Source: Blastomyces gilchristii SLH14081 (Eukaryota > Ascomycota > Eurotiomycetes > Onygenales > Ajellomycetaceae). From it: a DNA stretch of 64,000 nt. Position numbers and translations under genes: made by a program. The DNA lies in the NCBI RefSeq assembly GCF_000003855.2, contig NW_003101681.1, positions 2,239,893 through 2,303,892 of the forward strand, in the 5' to 3' direction. The notes beneath the pieces were generated by a model. The model was given only the letters and a program-made list of their open reading frames with translations. It was not told the DNA's origin and ran no database searches. Below are positions 33,460 to 45,199 of the stretch, one piece after another. Within the stretch, counting starts at the first letter, position 1. Each line of letters opens with the position of its first letter.

Positions 33460-33577
33460 GCTTCTTATATATTATACACTAAATTAATTAGTGGCCGCTA
33501 TGGCCTCTTTACACTCGTAAGCAAGTTCAGAAGCGGCCGTGTTATTATCCGACAGTTGTACATTCTTCCGAATCACA
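33460..33577 (-). repeat. M-a 5' LTR, outer part (118 bp)
   Basis: Continues the LTR after LINE-b and ends cttccgaatcaca. It keeps several CpG sites (agtggccgctatgg, agaagcggccgtg), so it is one of the least mutated M LTR pieces. Confidence 0.88.
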
Positions 33578-33581
33578 ATAT

Positions 33582-34109
33582 AATATCATAATATAGTACT
33601 TCTTTGTTGAAAATTTAACAGAGAGTGTTATTTAATATCATTACTTTTTTAATCACAGATTATAATTTATATAATTTTAATTATTAAAAAAATATAAAAA
33701 ATAAAAAAAAATAAAAAAATAAAAAACAAAATAAAAACAAGAAAAATTACAATAAAAAAAAGAGAAAGAAAAAAACAAAAAAAAATCAAAAAAAATCAAG
33801 ATTGCAGAGTCACAGTATTCTTAAAATACTTACTTCTCAGACAGAGTCTTTGCAATGTTTATTATTAACTGTGTATCTCTTACAGTAATAGTAACATAGT
33901 TATAATAAGTTATTATCTTAATACTATTTAATATATAATCTGTATATATCTGTATAAATGTAAATAATTAGAAAATATACACTTAAAAAGTGTGATCAGA
34001 ATGAACTCCACTGTCACTTAAATAACATTAAGAACAGAATGCTGAGATTGATAATTTTCTTCATCAATTTCACAGACAAGATATGTAAAGATAATTTCAA
34101 AAAATATAA
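33582..34109. other. Non-coding AT-rich stretch with an A-rich block
   Basis: Flank of M-a and of G2-a, probably the continuation of the sequence at 7514-7782. Positions 33690-33800 are almost pure A with scattered T, C and G (aaaaaataaaaaaaaataaa). The rest has no frame or RNA gene that I can support. The last five bases, TATAA, are the G2-a target duplication. Confidence 0.5.
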
Positions 34110-34417
34110 TATGATGAGCTGCGCCTGATCAATTATATAGACTATTTCATTACACTTCATAGATTCTTCCATTTCACTCTTAAACACATACACTCTGATT
34201 CTCGGCCATTCTCAATCGCCAATCCTCAGCCACTATGAACGCGTATAGATTCTTCCGCTCTGAAGCTTCACTGTGTACATCATTACATACATGTATAAAT
34301 ATTCACTCTGATTGCTGATTTCTACACTTTCTCTTTCTTTTCTTCTCTAATGTTTTTCTCTCTGTTATATAAGACCTATCAATATCATACTGATCTATTT
34401 AGTATAGGCCTCGTACA
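34110..34417 (+). repeat. G2-a 5' LTR
   Basis: 308 bp. The start is tatgatgagctgcgcctgat, changed from TGTGGCGGGCTGCGCCCGAT seen in G2-b and G2-d. It ends tcgtaca. A TATA-like element (gttatataagacc) lies near 34362-34374. Confidence 0.92.
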
Positions 34418-34707
34418 CTAGAAAAACATTCGTCATCTTCTTATTAGAAATGATTATTCATCAAGAAATATCTGAACATGTAATAATGTGTAAGAAATAG
34501 AGAAACAGTCAAACAGTTAAGTGAACACTGAGTTCTCAGATAGAAGCTTACTTATCAGTCACTCTGACTCTGTAACAAGATCTTACAAAGAGAGTAAGAT
34601 CTTATAAAAGAATGTCAGTAAAAGATCTGAGAGTTCTGACACTCAGATATATGAGAATATGATTACACTTCTTCAGATATTATACATCTGATAAAAACAA
34701 TATAATC

Positions 34708-35890
34708 ATGTCTAACAATAATATGAGAGAATTCTCAAGCGCGAGTATAGAGATGATATCACAGTAGCTCTGAGCAATGTTGAAATTACAACAGCAACAG
34801 ATAACAGACATGCACATGACTCAACAACTTCAATACAAAGAGATTCAATGATTAACTTATGTGATTTCAACATCTACAGAATTGAATACAAAAGCACTGA
34901 AAGAATGCTTAAATGCTCTTACATATTTTAATACTTTCAATCTCACTCTCTACTCATCATGAAGAATGGAAATGCTCATGAAACTGAGTGTAGATGAAGA
35001 TATCATCAGTTTATTAATCAATCAAGATTGATATATTAATAAATGATTGAAGAATCACATGAAATAGAAGTTTCATCTATGAATGAAAGCATGTAAATCA
35101 GTGTTGTAAATACCTGATAATATTATAAAACATCTTGATGTTCTGTTTTGAGACACTGTCATGCAACAGAAAGTGTTAGATTGATTACAGAGTACTTAAC
35201 AGAGAAATACTTCTCTCACAACATTTATCTCTGACTTTGACATCAAGATTCTAGAAGCAGATGATCAATCTTGAGAGAATTAAATGAAGATTAGTATGCT
35301 TAAGAAGATATTAACTTTCAAACTCTTACAGGTTCTTATAAGTGTAGATAAAGACCAGACTTATGAAGGTTTCTGCACACAGCTTCAGATATTGAATAAC
35401 TGTCTTATCAAGCTCAAGAGTATACAGAACAGTGACAGAAGACATTACACTCACACACCTGTGCTGAGAAATAACTCAGTCACTCACATATCTGTACTGA
35501 AGAATAACAATAATGCAGATGCCATGAATTGAGTAGACTTGAATATCTACACATAAGCAAAAGTTTCTGCTGCTTGAACAGGCTTCTAAGTTTCTGAGAT
35601 CACTTCTGAAGCAGTCATCAATTGACATAAATATGAAGTATGCATTAACTGTAACTGATCAGAACACATCACTTTCAACTGTTAATTAACCTATGTGTCT
35701 TCTCAATCAAGAGAAAGATCAGTTTCTTCTTGTTCAAAGAATGAATCAGTGTCTGTTCACATCAATCACATTGCAGTGAAGAAAGATTCAGAAGATAACT
35801 ATAAGAATATTCTGATGAAACAGAGAAAAGATTAGCTTCTGTTTAAATTTGTAAACAGAAGCTTGAAGAGGTCAGATGACAATGATTTGA
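34708..35890 (+). pseudogene. G2-a gag
   Basis: Starts at ATG 34708 (MSNNNMREFSSASIEMISQ), a start shared with G2-d (56178). The frame runs through the open stretch 35284-35532 and reaches a nucleocapsid knuckle at about 35640-35682 (CINCN, then a stop replacing tryptophan, then SEHITFNC), a C-x2-C-x4-H-x4-C array with all four ligands still present. About 390 codons, a normal gag size. Stops are RIP-type. Confidence 0.8.
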
Positions 35891-37387
35891 AGAGAAAATA
35901 ACAATGAATGCAATTCTTGTATCTACTGTGATTAATAATATATATAATATGAAAGTCATGATAGACAGCAGTCTGTGTTACTATACAATGATTAAATCTT
36001 CAGTTGCAAGATATTATAATCTTCAGTGTATTCTCTTATTAAAACTCTGACTTCTTGCAGAATTCAATGATTCAAAAGATGTTTGCATCTGTTATATAAT
36101 GAAACTAAACATAGATATTGAAGAACATCAGTGTGAAGATATCTACACATATGAAGTTAATAATCTTGATTATAATCTTATATTAGAACTTGCCTGACTA
36201 TTTGAACAAGGTATCTTGTTAAATACTTGAAACAGGAGTTTAATGTTCTCTAACAATGATAGGGTTCACAAGAATGATATTCACAAGACTATGAATCTGA
36301 CACAGATCTCTGTCAACACCTGTAAAATGCTCAGAAAAAGAAGTCACTGAAAGAATCACTGATAGCAGAATTATATATCAATCTATTCTGTCAGTCTAAC
36401 TGATATCAAAAAGGCTCTAGAAAAGTTATTCTGTGTTACAATAACAGATTCTTGTACAAAACTTTCTCAATAATATCATGAATATCTAGATGTCTTTCAA
36501 CAAGACAACACTATGAATATACCTCTCTTACAAGACTCAGGAGTAGATCACAGTATCAAGTTAGAAAAGAAGGATGATAAGAACTTTAAGTCATCATGAG
36601 ACTCTCTTTATAACATGTCTTGAGATGAACTTCTTCTTCTTTGAAAGACACTCAATAATCTGTTGAATAAGAAATTCATATGTATTAGTAACTCTTTCAC
36701 TGCAGCTTCTATTCTCTTTGCAAAGAAATCAGATAAAGAACTTCAATTCTATGTGAACTATTGAGAATTGAACAGATTAATCAAGAAGAACTGCTATTCT
36801 TTATCTCTTATTAATAAAACTCTAGCTTGTATTGAACAAGCTCAATGATTTATAAAACTAGATATTATCACTGCATTTCATAAAATCTGTATCACTGAAG
36901 AAGATGAATGACTTACAGTATTCTGAACATGTTATAATCTCTTTGAATAAATAGTTACATTCTTTGAACTGATCAATGCTCTCAGTATATTTCAGAAGTA
37001 TATTAACTGAGCACTCTGAGATTTTCTTGATGAATTTATATCTGTATATCTCAATGACATTCTCATCTTCACTGATGAGTTCAGAAAAGAATATCAAGAA
37101 CATGTACAAAGAGTATTACAATGATTACAAGAAGCAGAACTATTAATAGATATTGACAAGTATAACTTCAAAGTCAAGAGTATTAAATATCTAGATTTTA
37201 TCATAGAAGCTGACAAGGGAATTCAAATGAATTCTGAGAAAGTCTTCATCATTCTTGAATGAGAAGCTTCACATACTGTGAAAGATGTACAAAGCTTCAT
37301 CAGATTTGCTAATTTCTATCAGTAATTTATACAAAACTTCTCAGATATCATGAGATCACTTACAGAACTTATCAAGAAGAACTCAGT
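35891..37387 (+). pseudogene. G2-a pol, first part (protease and reverse transcriptase)
   Basis: An aspartic protease motif is at about 35955-35990 (VMIDSSLCYYTMI, with DSG changed to DSS), followed by a protease-like body to about 36250. Reverse transcriptase is at about 36720-37387: KLDIITAFHKICITEEDE, FELINALSIFQKYIN, VYLNDILIFTDEF (YLDD changed to YLND), then IKYLDFIIEADKGIQMNSEK and SFIRFANFYQ. The frame stops where G1-b enters at 37393 and resumes at 45200. A minus-strand open stretch at 36858-37109 is a shadow of this region. Confidence 0.87.
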
Positions 37388-37392
37388 ATTTC

Positions 37393-37936
37393 TGTCACGC
37401 CCCTGGCCGCGCCAAGGCCCCGCTGCGGTTCCACACGGCTCATCGCTTCCATGCGGATGATTCCATCCATCCCGCAGGCCGTCCGAACCGGTTTCCAACC
37501 ATCATATGACATCATTCGGATATATCATAGGAAGATCTGATTGATGGATATGAGAACCTCACTTCTATACAAGATCAGCAGATTACTCTTCCTTGATAAT
37601 GAGGCACTGCTGAGGTATCACTCTGACTATTCTCACTTGTGAAATGAGAGAAGGGTATTCACTCATTGTCTATATAGAATAGCTAGATGCTGGCTCCTCA
37701 TTAAAGAAGTCAGTAATTCATTTTTCTTCTACTGAAATATATACAAGAGTTACTGCATATCTCATACAATCTTCTTAGTTTACTAAGTATCATATCTGTG
37801 ATATCCTTGTAATAACCCTGTAGTCTATGAGCTTGTTATTCAAGTAAGATAGTCAAGTTCACTTATACAGCTTCTTAAACAACTATCTCTATATAATATC
37901 ACTGACTAGTCACTGCTTCAGTTTTATCACATTACA
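37393..37936 (+). repeat. G1-b 5' LTR
   Basis: 544 bp. The first 140 bp are the least mutated G1 sequence in the window (tgtcacgcccctggccgcgc, tccatcccgcaggccgtccg), and the rest is altered. It is useful as the local reference for the mutation pattern. Confidence 0.93.
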
Positions 37937-38034
37937 ATTCAAATTGCTCAATCTGATTATATATTTGAATCAGTCAAGCTCTAACAGATTGATATAATCT
38001 CATACACTCACACTGAGACTGATCTAACCTCACT

Positions 38035-39020
38035 CTCTGAGAGAAACACTACATCATCTTCTAGAGTGTGTACATCTCTATCTCAGCAGAAATTCAAGAT
38101 TTCTGAACTCACTGTATATTTTGATATGAGCTCTTCAATCACTCTGTCATCATCATAGCCTCTACACACCTATATCTATTATGAAGATAGAGAGATTAAG
38201 ATTGAAGATTCTCTGAGATATAAGAGAAATATCTTGTCTGAATTTCACAGCTTTATCTGTACTCTTGAACAGAAATTCCACCTTAATTCAAGCCAGTATA
38301 ATACTTATAAGATATGAGTAATATATATCATCAACCTTCTTAAAGATATCTCTGCAACTACTTGAGTTATCAAGAAGAGAAAGCTTGAGTATATCAATGC
38401 TGTCATGACTTAGAAAGAATTCAAGAACTTTCTACTGAATCAAATCAAAGATCACTGCAATCACAGCTTCACAGTGATACAGTGATTCAACTCATTATAT
38501 TAATAAGATAATGAGAATTCTTTCAATTTCAATGCAAGATTTGAAGAATATTAAGAGAAATTGACTGATGATTTGAATCAATTAAAAATACAGCTTTATC
38601 TTACAAAGCTGACTCATAAGATGTGAACAATAATATTATAATATCAGAGTTCATCAATCAATCACACTGAGCTTGTCAACCTAACTTCTCAGATCTATGT
38701 GAATAATTAATTCTCTGAGAAAAAGATTAATAAGATCTCTTCTAAGTAATTAATAACAGAATCTAAACAGTGCTGTGACAGCTTCAGTGTAAAGAAAGTA
38801 AAGAAGAATTCTAAGTATTCTGATTCTTCACTTACTGTGAAGAAATGTTAAAAAAGATTTGACAAAGACCTCTATTTCAACTGTGAAGCTGATAATCATT
38901 ATATCAGTGATTGTAAGAAGCTGAAGAAGAAAAGAAACTAAGAAGATATCTTCTCAAAGTTAACTTCTCTTCTGATAAACATATTCACAGAAGATAAAGA
39001 AGAGAAAGAAATGAAGAATT
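38035..39020 (+). pseudogene. G1-b gag
   Basis: Decayed counterpart of the G1-a gag. The knuckle at about 38871-38915 reads YFNCEADNHYISDCKK: the first cysteine is now Y, but the second C, the H and the last C remain. It helps define the intact array lost in G1-a. Many in-frame stops. Confidence 0.7.
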
Positions 39021-39029
39021 GATAATTCT

Positions 39030-42000
39030 TACATCTCTAAGTTCATATTACAATTACAATACATACTCTGAATGAGAAGATACTAGTGAGATGCCTACTT
39101 GACTTCAGAGTGAATATTAACTTCATATTCTATTTCTTTTCTTTAATGAAGAGTTGAAAGAAGATAGACTTATCAGATTATACAAAATTTATCAATGAAA
39201 TAAAATATCATCATTTTAACATAATTCAAGTGAAGTGTGTGATCACAGACTCAGAAGAAATCTTTAAGAAGAGCAGTCTACTTCTTCACATATTTAATAT
39301 CATAGATAAGAATGTCATTCTAGATCTTCTGTGATTAAGAGAAAATAATTCTCTCATTGACTGAGTTATCTGAGTGTGATGATACTGTCTTACTAATAAA
39401 GAGACAGTGATAGAGAAATCTGAAGAGTTTCATCAGAAGAATCTTGAGAAAAAGATTGAGTCAACATACTATGTAGCAGATGACTGAGACTTGAAGACAG
39501 GTGAAGAAGTCATCACTCTCACTGTAAGATTAGCAGCAGTATCTGTTATTAAAGACAGATATACACAACATCTCTTTACAGATTTTAAGAATGTCTTTTC
39601 AGAAAGAGAAGCAGTGAAGTTTTCTGACACTAAGATACAATATAAGATTCATCTTGAAGACAGTGTAATAGTGCTGTACAGATTTCTTTATAACTTGTCT
39701 ATAAAGAAATTGAATATTCTATACAAATATCTTGAGAAAGTATAATTAAAGAACTGAATACATTCATCAAAGAGTCTGACAGAAGCATCTATACTCTTTA
39801 TACTCAAGAAGAATGATAGACTATATCTATGCATAGACTACAGAGATCTCAATAAGATGATAATTAAGAATTGCTATTTATTACTATTAATTAATAAGAT
39901 GATCAATCAATTATCTGAAGCAAAGATGTTCTCAAAGATTAATATACAGAATATCTATCATAGAATCAGAGTTAACAAAGACAATATTTAAAAAACAGTG
40001 TTTCATATCAAGTACAGCAATTTTGAATATCTTGTTTTATCTTTTAATCTTTGTAACACTTCAGTCATCTTTCAGATCTATATAAATGAGATACTGTAAG
40101 GTCTTATTAACATCTTCTGTATAATATATCTGGATAACATTCTAATCTTCTTAAAATCAGAGAAAGAATATAATACTCATGTTCAAGAAGTGTTGAGTTA
40201 CTTGAGACAGTATCAACTCTATACAAACACTGAAAAATGCTCATTCTATATGCAGAAGATTGATTTCTTAGATTATATTGTTGAAATGAACAGTATTTCA
40301 ATGAACAGAAGTCAGATCTCTGTTATTGAGAACTGGCCAGTACTGTGAATATACTGTGAGATGCAGATGTTTCTGAGATTTGTGAATTTTTATAGATGAT
40401 TCATCTATGCATATTCACAGATTACTGTTTCTCTTACAGATCTGTTAAAGAAAAGTGTGAAAGACAGAAAAATAAGACTGTTTATTCTCACTTAAGACAC
40501 TGTGCAGGCATTTGCAGAATTGAAACAAGTTTTCACAGATATCATAATACTGAATCACTTTAACCCTGACTTACTCAGTCAGTGTGAGACTGATATATTC
40601 AGGAATAAAGTCTGTGAAATCTTTTCACAGTTGATATCAGAGGCCTTTCAATGTTGAAAGAATCAGAGAATAATTATCTCTGAGAAAATAGATAATGAAT
40701 TGTCTGTGAAAGAAGACTTTTTCACAGAGTCTATAAGATACTGTGAATAAAGATCAGTAATCTTCTTCTTCAAGAAGTTATCACTCACACAGAGAAGATA
40801 TGATACTTATGATTAGAAGATGTTAGCAATTATTGAATTCTTTAAGATCTGATAATATTATCTTCAGAGTAGTAAGTCTTCAGTACAAGTTCTTACTGAT
40901 TATGTAAATCTGCATTATTTCTTGATAACAAAGAGCTTGATAGAACATCAAGTCAGATGAATAAAACTGCTTTCAGAGTATGATTTCTATATCTGATATC
41001 ATTCAGATCAGCTTAATCTCATCAATATGTTATCTAGACAGCCTGATTATAATATCATTGATGCAGAGAAGAATTCTATAAAAGAATCTCTATCATCACT
41101 GCAGAAGAAGCTGACTGCAGAGGATTAGAATTCTCTGAAGCTTGAGAACAGTGCTGAAAAGGCAGCTGTGTAACTCAGTATAGAAGATGAAAGAAAACCT
41201 GAGTTCTTGTAGAGAATTGATACTGAAGATCATGAGCTTCTCATATTATATCTTACAATCATTGAATTGATAAAGAATGAAACAGTCTACAATCTTTCAA
41301 TCTGACTATTTTTAAAATTCATTAATAAGTTACAGAAGAGAGATATCTCTACTACAGCTTAAATTCAGAAGTTGAAGAAGAAAGAATTCAGTTTGAACTT
41401 GAAAGAGACAGACTCTGAGTGAGACAGTGCTATTAAGAAATTAAGTCACTGATAACTAGAAGAATATGAACTTCTACTGCTGAATGATTCAGTCTTCATC
41501 TCTTATAGTAGAGTGATGTGTCAGAAGTTATTGAGAATTCATTATAATAATTCTCATACAGGACACTTCAGCTTAGAGAAGACTGAGAAGCTTCTAAAAT
41601 ATAAATATATTTAAGACAAGCTTCAGACAGATATTAAAGAGTATATTAAGACTTACAATATCTATCAAAGAATAAAGATCTCACAGTATAAGCAATATAA
41701 TGAGTTAACATTACTGCCTGTTTCAAAGAGCTTATGACAGAATCTATTAATGAATTTCATAGTTGATCTGCTGAAGTCAACAAGAGTCAAAAAATATAAC
41801 TCAATTTTGATTATTATTAATCACTTCACAAAGATAATCAGATATATTTCTACTTATAAAAAGATTAAAGTCTCTGAATTGACTGATCTGTTTTTAGATA
41901 TTATCATTTATAATCACAGTGCTCTGAAATCATTAACAACAGATTGAGAATCTCTCTTCATTAGCAAATACTGATTGACTTTTTGCTATTATCTTATAAT

Positions 42001-42815
42001 AAGACATCTTCTCAGTACTGTATTTCATCTGCAGACAGATGATCAGACTGAACATCAGAATCAGACACTAGAATAGCATCTTCAAGTATTCTGTTTATAT
42101 TATTAAAATGATTAACTCAAACATCTTCTAATCATCAAATTTGTATATAACAATGTAAAGAATGTAATCTTAAAGATATCTTCTTTCTATACTTACTATG
42201 AATATAATTCTTCATTACTCAGTGACATTGCAGATAACATTTCAAAGAGAGAGATAGACAGTCAGAATATTAAATAGATACAGAGAACAGAGTATTTCTC
42301 AGTATTAGAAGTAAAAGTGAGATTGAAACTTTTGAATAAAATTCATGAGAAGATGATGAAAAGCATCTATCATACTTAGAAGTAGTAGATAAAATACTAT
42401 AATTAAAAACATCTTTCAATGAAGTTCTTAATAGAGAATCAAGTACTACTTTCAGTAAAGAATATCAAGATAACAAGATTATATAAGAAGCTCAGTAAGT
42501 AGTGACTAGAATCTTTCTCAGTAACAAGAGTGATGAATAAGCAGATATATAAGTTGAAATTACTCACAGAATTAAAATCAATTTATTCTGTTTTTCACAT
42601 TTTCTATTTAAAGCTCTATAAGTAATACTCTGAGATGAAGCTGTCTCAGCTGAATAACATCAAGATCAAGAGTGATATTAAATATCTTATAAAGAAAATA
42701 TTGAATAAGTAAATATATTACAGTAAGCTTTAATATCTTATAAAATAAAAAGATTATTTATTATCAGAGAATTCATAAAAACTACTTGAGTATTTGAAAA
42801 ATGCTGAGAAAGAGA
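39030..42815 (+). pseudogene. G1-b pol (protease, RT, RNase H, integrase, chromodomain)
   Basis: Collinear with G1-a pol at an offset of about 29,010. The protease-like region is near 39080-39130. The open piece 39491-39745 (LFTDFKNVFSEREAVKFSD) is the linker into reverse transcriptase. RT is to about 40435, with CNTSVIFQIYINEIL and YLDNILIF. RNase H is at 40440-41070. The integrase core starts at 41750 (FIVDLLKSTRVKKYNSILI). A chromodomain lies at about 42680-42815 (LSENS then a stop at the tryptophan). Stops differ in place from those of G1-a, so the two copies were mutated independently. Confidence 0.87.
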
Positions 42816-43799
42816 TTGCAAGCTATGAGACAGCTAGTAGAGATTATCTTATTATATATCAGAGATATTGAGTAAGAAATACTGCTTAAGACTTCTCATT
42901 TTTTCTTAAAGAGTTTTTAGAGATAATCTTGCAGTAATAAGTCAGTGTCTTATAAGCTCTGTAACACTCTTCTTCTATTTTCTCTCAAAGAGTTTTTTAG
43001 AAGTTTAATGAGACTATACAAGTGTAAAATTCCTGAAGCAGTTAATAAGAAAAGAAAGAGATATTTGAAATCAATAAGAATTAATATTATTAATTTACAG
43101 ACTGCTGCTATTCTAATAGAGTCACAGTTTACTGAAAAAGTAAAAAGAGAAAATTTCAGAATTTACTCATTAATAATCATACTCTTATCAAACTCATTCT
43201 TCACTGTTAAAGTCTTCAATATCAGTATCTTTATCTATTAAGAAGTTAGTACTGCAGCACTGTAGAGAAGCATGCTGTAGAAGAGTATAAGAGATACTTA
43301 AAGTATTAACTTATTAATTTATAAAGTATCTCAGTTATCTACTTTAATTGAAGTGAGATTCTCTTCAATTAGTGATTGATCTTTATAATACTTTCAACAG
43401 TGATACTGACTGATCTCTTCTTAAGATCAGTCATTCTGAGATATTCTTTCATTTTAAAGACTCATACTTTTATCTTCTTTTACAGATGAGTAAGAGAAAT
43501 CTCCTCAGTCTTAACAGAATCTATCAACACTTAAAGCTCTGAGACTCTTACTCTGTACTACTTAAGTATCTAGACTTCTAGTCAGAGCTGATACAATGTC
43601 TTTCTGTGAGATAATACTTATAGAGAGACAGGAATCATTGTTACAGATATAACAGAAATAATAGAAGTGAGAGAAGAAGTGAGTATATAAAATCCCTCTC
43701 TTTTTCAGCTGCTTGATATAGTGCAGACAAGTAGCAGTACTGATCAGAGACTGTATCAGAGCCTCTTCACAGAGAGAGAATGAAGAAACTATGAAATTC

Positions 43800-44246
43800 T
43801 GTGAACTCAACTCAGCAGCAGCCTGAGCAGGGCTCAGACATGCTGTGAGAGAAAAACTACAGATTAAGCTTCTCAGAGTCACTGTTTTCAGAATCAAGCT
43901 CTCTTCAGGTTCCTCTCTGAATGATCACACAGAGTCATACATCACTGTATTGACTGAGAGGGGGGGCGGTGTCATAATAGCAGTGAAGAGAGCAGGGAAT
44001 AGACTGGACACAGACACACTGATCAGCAGAAGAGATAACACCTCACTGCAAGGCACAGTAACTATCACCACAGCTGCAAGAGAAGCAGAAGAAGATGTGA
44101 CAATGAGAGCAGTGCTCTCACAGCTCATTGACACTGCTGCCTTCAACCTGGCTTTCTTGATGATCATGGAGGCTGCAGCTGCATCACAAAGATGTTTATT
44201 CACTAGAAAACATCAGAATAAGTCTCTTATTGTCTCTCAAGAATGA
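43800..44246 (+). pseudogene. G1-b downstream frame of unknown function
   Basis: Open for 133 codons from 43845 (MREKLQIKLLRVTVFRIKLS) to 44246, with an alanine-rich part (FLMIMEAAAASQRCLFTRK) that extends the G1-a homologue. It keeps a G-run (gaggggggcggtg near 43960) and several GG, rare in this window. The minus strand is open over 43925-44203 as well. The function and the coding strand are unknown. 42816-43800 before it aligns with G1-a and holds nothing I can identify, though 42945-43241 is open by chance or as a remnant. Confidence 0.4.
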
Positions 44247-44655
44247 TGCTCTCATGCACTCACTATTGCAGATGGGAGAAGAGAAGAAAAATGTGTCACA
44301 GAGAGAAGAGATCTTTTCAAAAAATCCTGTCACTACTGTTAGCTTTGTCTCTAAAACACACCACTTTTACAGAGAATTTCATATATAGAACAGAATATGA
44401 TGAGAGATCTGTAAGTCACTTGTTAACTATATTTTTCACATTTCAAATCAATATATAAGAAACTCATTTATCACATGTTTAATTTGAATGAAGATGAGAA
44501 AAGAAAGATCTACACAGTCAGTAGAAAAACTCATCTATTTCTTTATACAGTATACACACTGTCAATTGATTGGCAATCATTGCTATACAACAAAGATAAT
44601 TTCTAATTCAGTAATTTTAAGAGCATCAGAACTATGCTCTTAAAGAAGAGAACAT

Positions 44656-45199
44656 TGTCATGTCTCTGGCTGCATCAAGGCTCTGCTGTGGTTTCACACA
44701 GCTCATCACTTTCATGTGAATGATTTCATTCATCTCACAGACTGTCTGAACCGGTTTCCAATCACTCTATGACATCATTCAGATATATCATAGAAAGATT
44801 CAATTAATGAATATAAGAACCCTGCTTTTATATGAGATCAGCAGATTACTCTTTCTTGATAATAAGATGCTACTGAGGTATCACTCTGACTATTCTCACT
44901 CATGAAATGAGAGAAGAGTATTCACTCATTATCTATATAGAATAACTAGATACTGACTTCTTATCAAAGAAGTCAGTGATTCATTTTTCTTCTACTGAAA
45001 TATATATAAGAGTTACTGCATGTCTCATAAAATCTTCTTAGTTTACTAAGTATCACATCTGTGATATTCTTGCAATAACCCTGTAGCCTACAAGCTCACT
45101 ATTCAAGCAAGATAGTCAAGCTCACTTATGCAGCTTCTCAAACAACTACCTCTACATGATGCTGCTAACTAGCCATCACTTCGGTTCCGTCACGTTACA
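44656..45199 (+). repeat. G1-b 3' LTR
   Basis: 544 bp, same length as the 5' LTR, preceded by a purine tract (aagaagagaacat). Its final 30 bases keep CpG (tcggttccgtcacgttaca), while its start does not. Confidence 0.93.

Larger units (their letters stand above)
7783..33577 (-). mobile_element. M-a: minus-strand Ty3/gypsy LTR retrotransposon, triply interrupted
   Basis: Both LTRs are 167 bp: 7783-7949, and 25757-25805 joined to 33460-33577 once LINE-b is removed. The outermost flanks are ATAT on both sides, a possible 4-bp target duplication with little information. Removing G1-a, LINE-a and LINE-b with their duplications leaves about 8.24 kb. The order on the minus strand is 5' LTR, gag with CCHC knuckle, protease, reverse transcriptase, RNase H, integrase, then about 2.5 kb with an opposite-strand frame, then polypurine tract and 3' LTR. 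A second copy, M-b, starts at 59791 with the same layout, so the antisense region belongs to the element. Confidence 0.85.
37393..45199 (+). mobile_element. G1-b: full-length chromovirus inside G2-a
   Basis: 7,807 bp with 544-bp LTRs (37393-37936 and 44656-45199) and a perfect 5-bp duplication ATTTC (37388-37392 and 45200-45204). It is collinear with G1-a and splits the G2-a frame between RT and RNase H. Confidence 0.93.

Noticed and set aside
33460..33577. A separate ~160-bp MITE family (ends TGTGATTC...GAATCACA)
   Set aside because: At first sight it is a small repeat found three times, but the polypurine tract at 7950, the matched 167-bp lengths and the gag-pol between two copies show it is the LTR of M.
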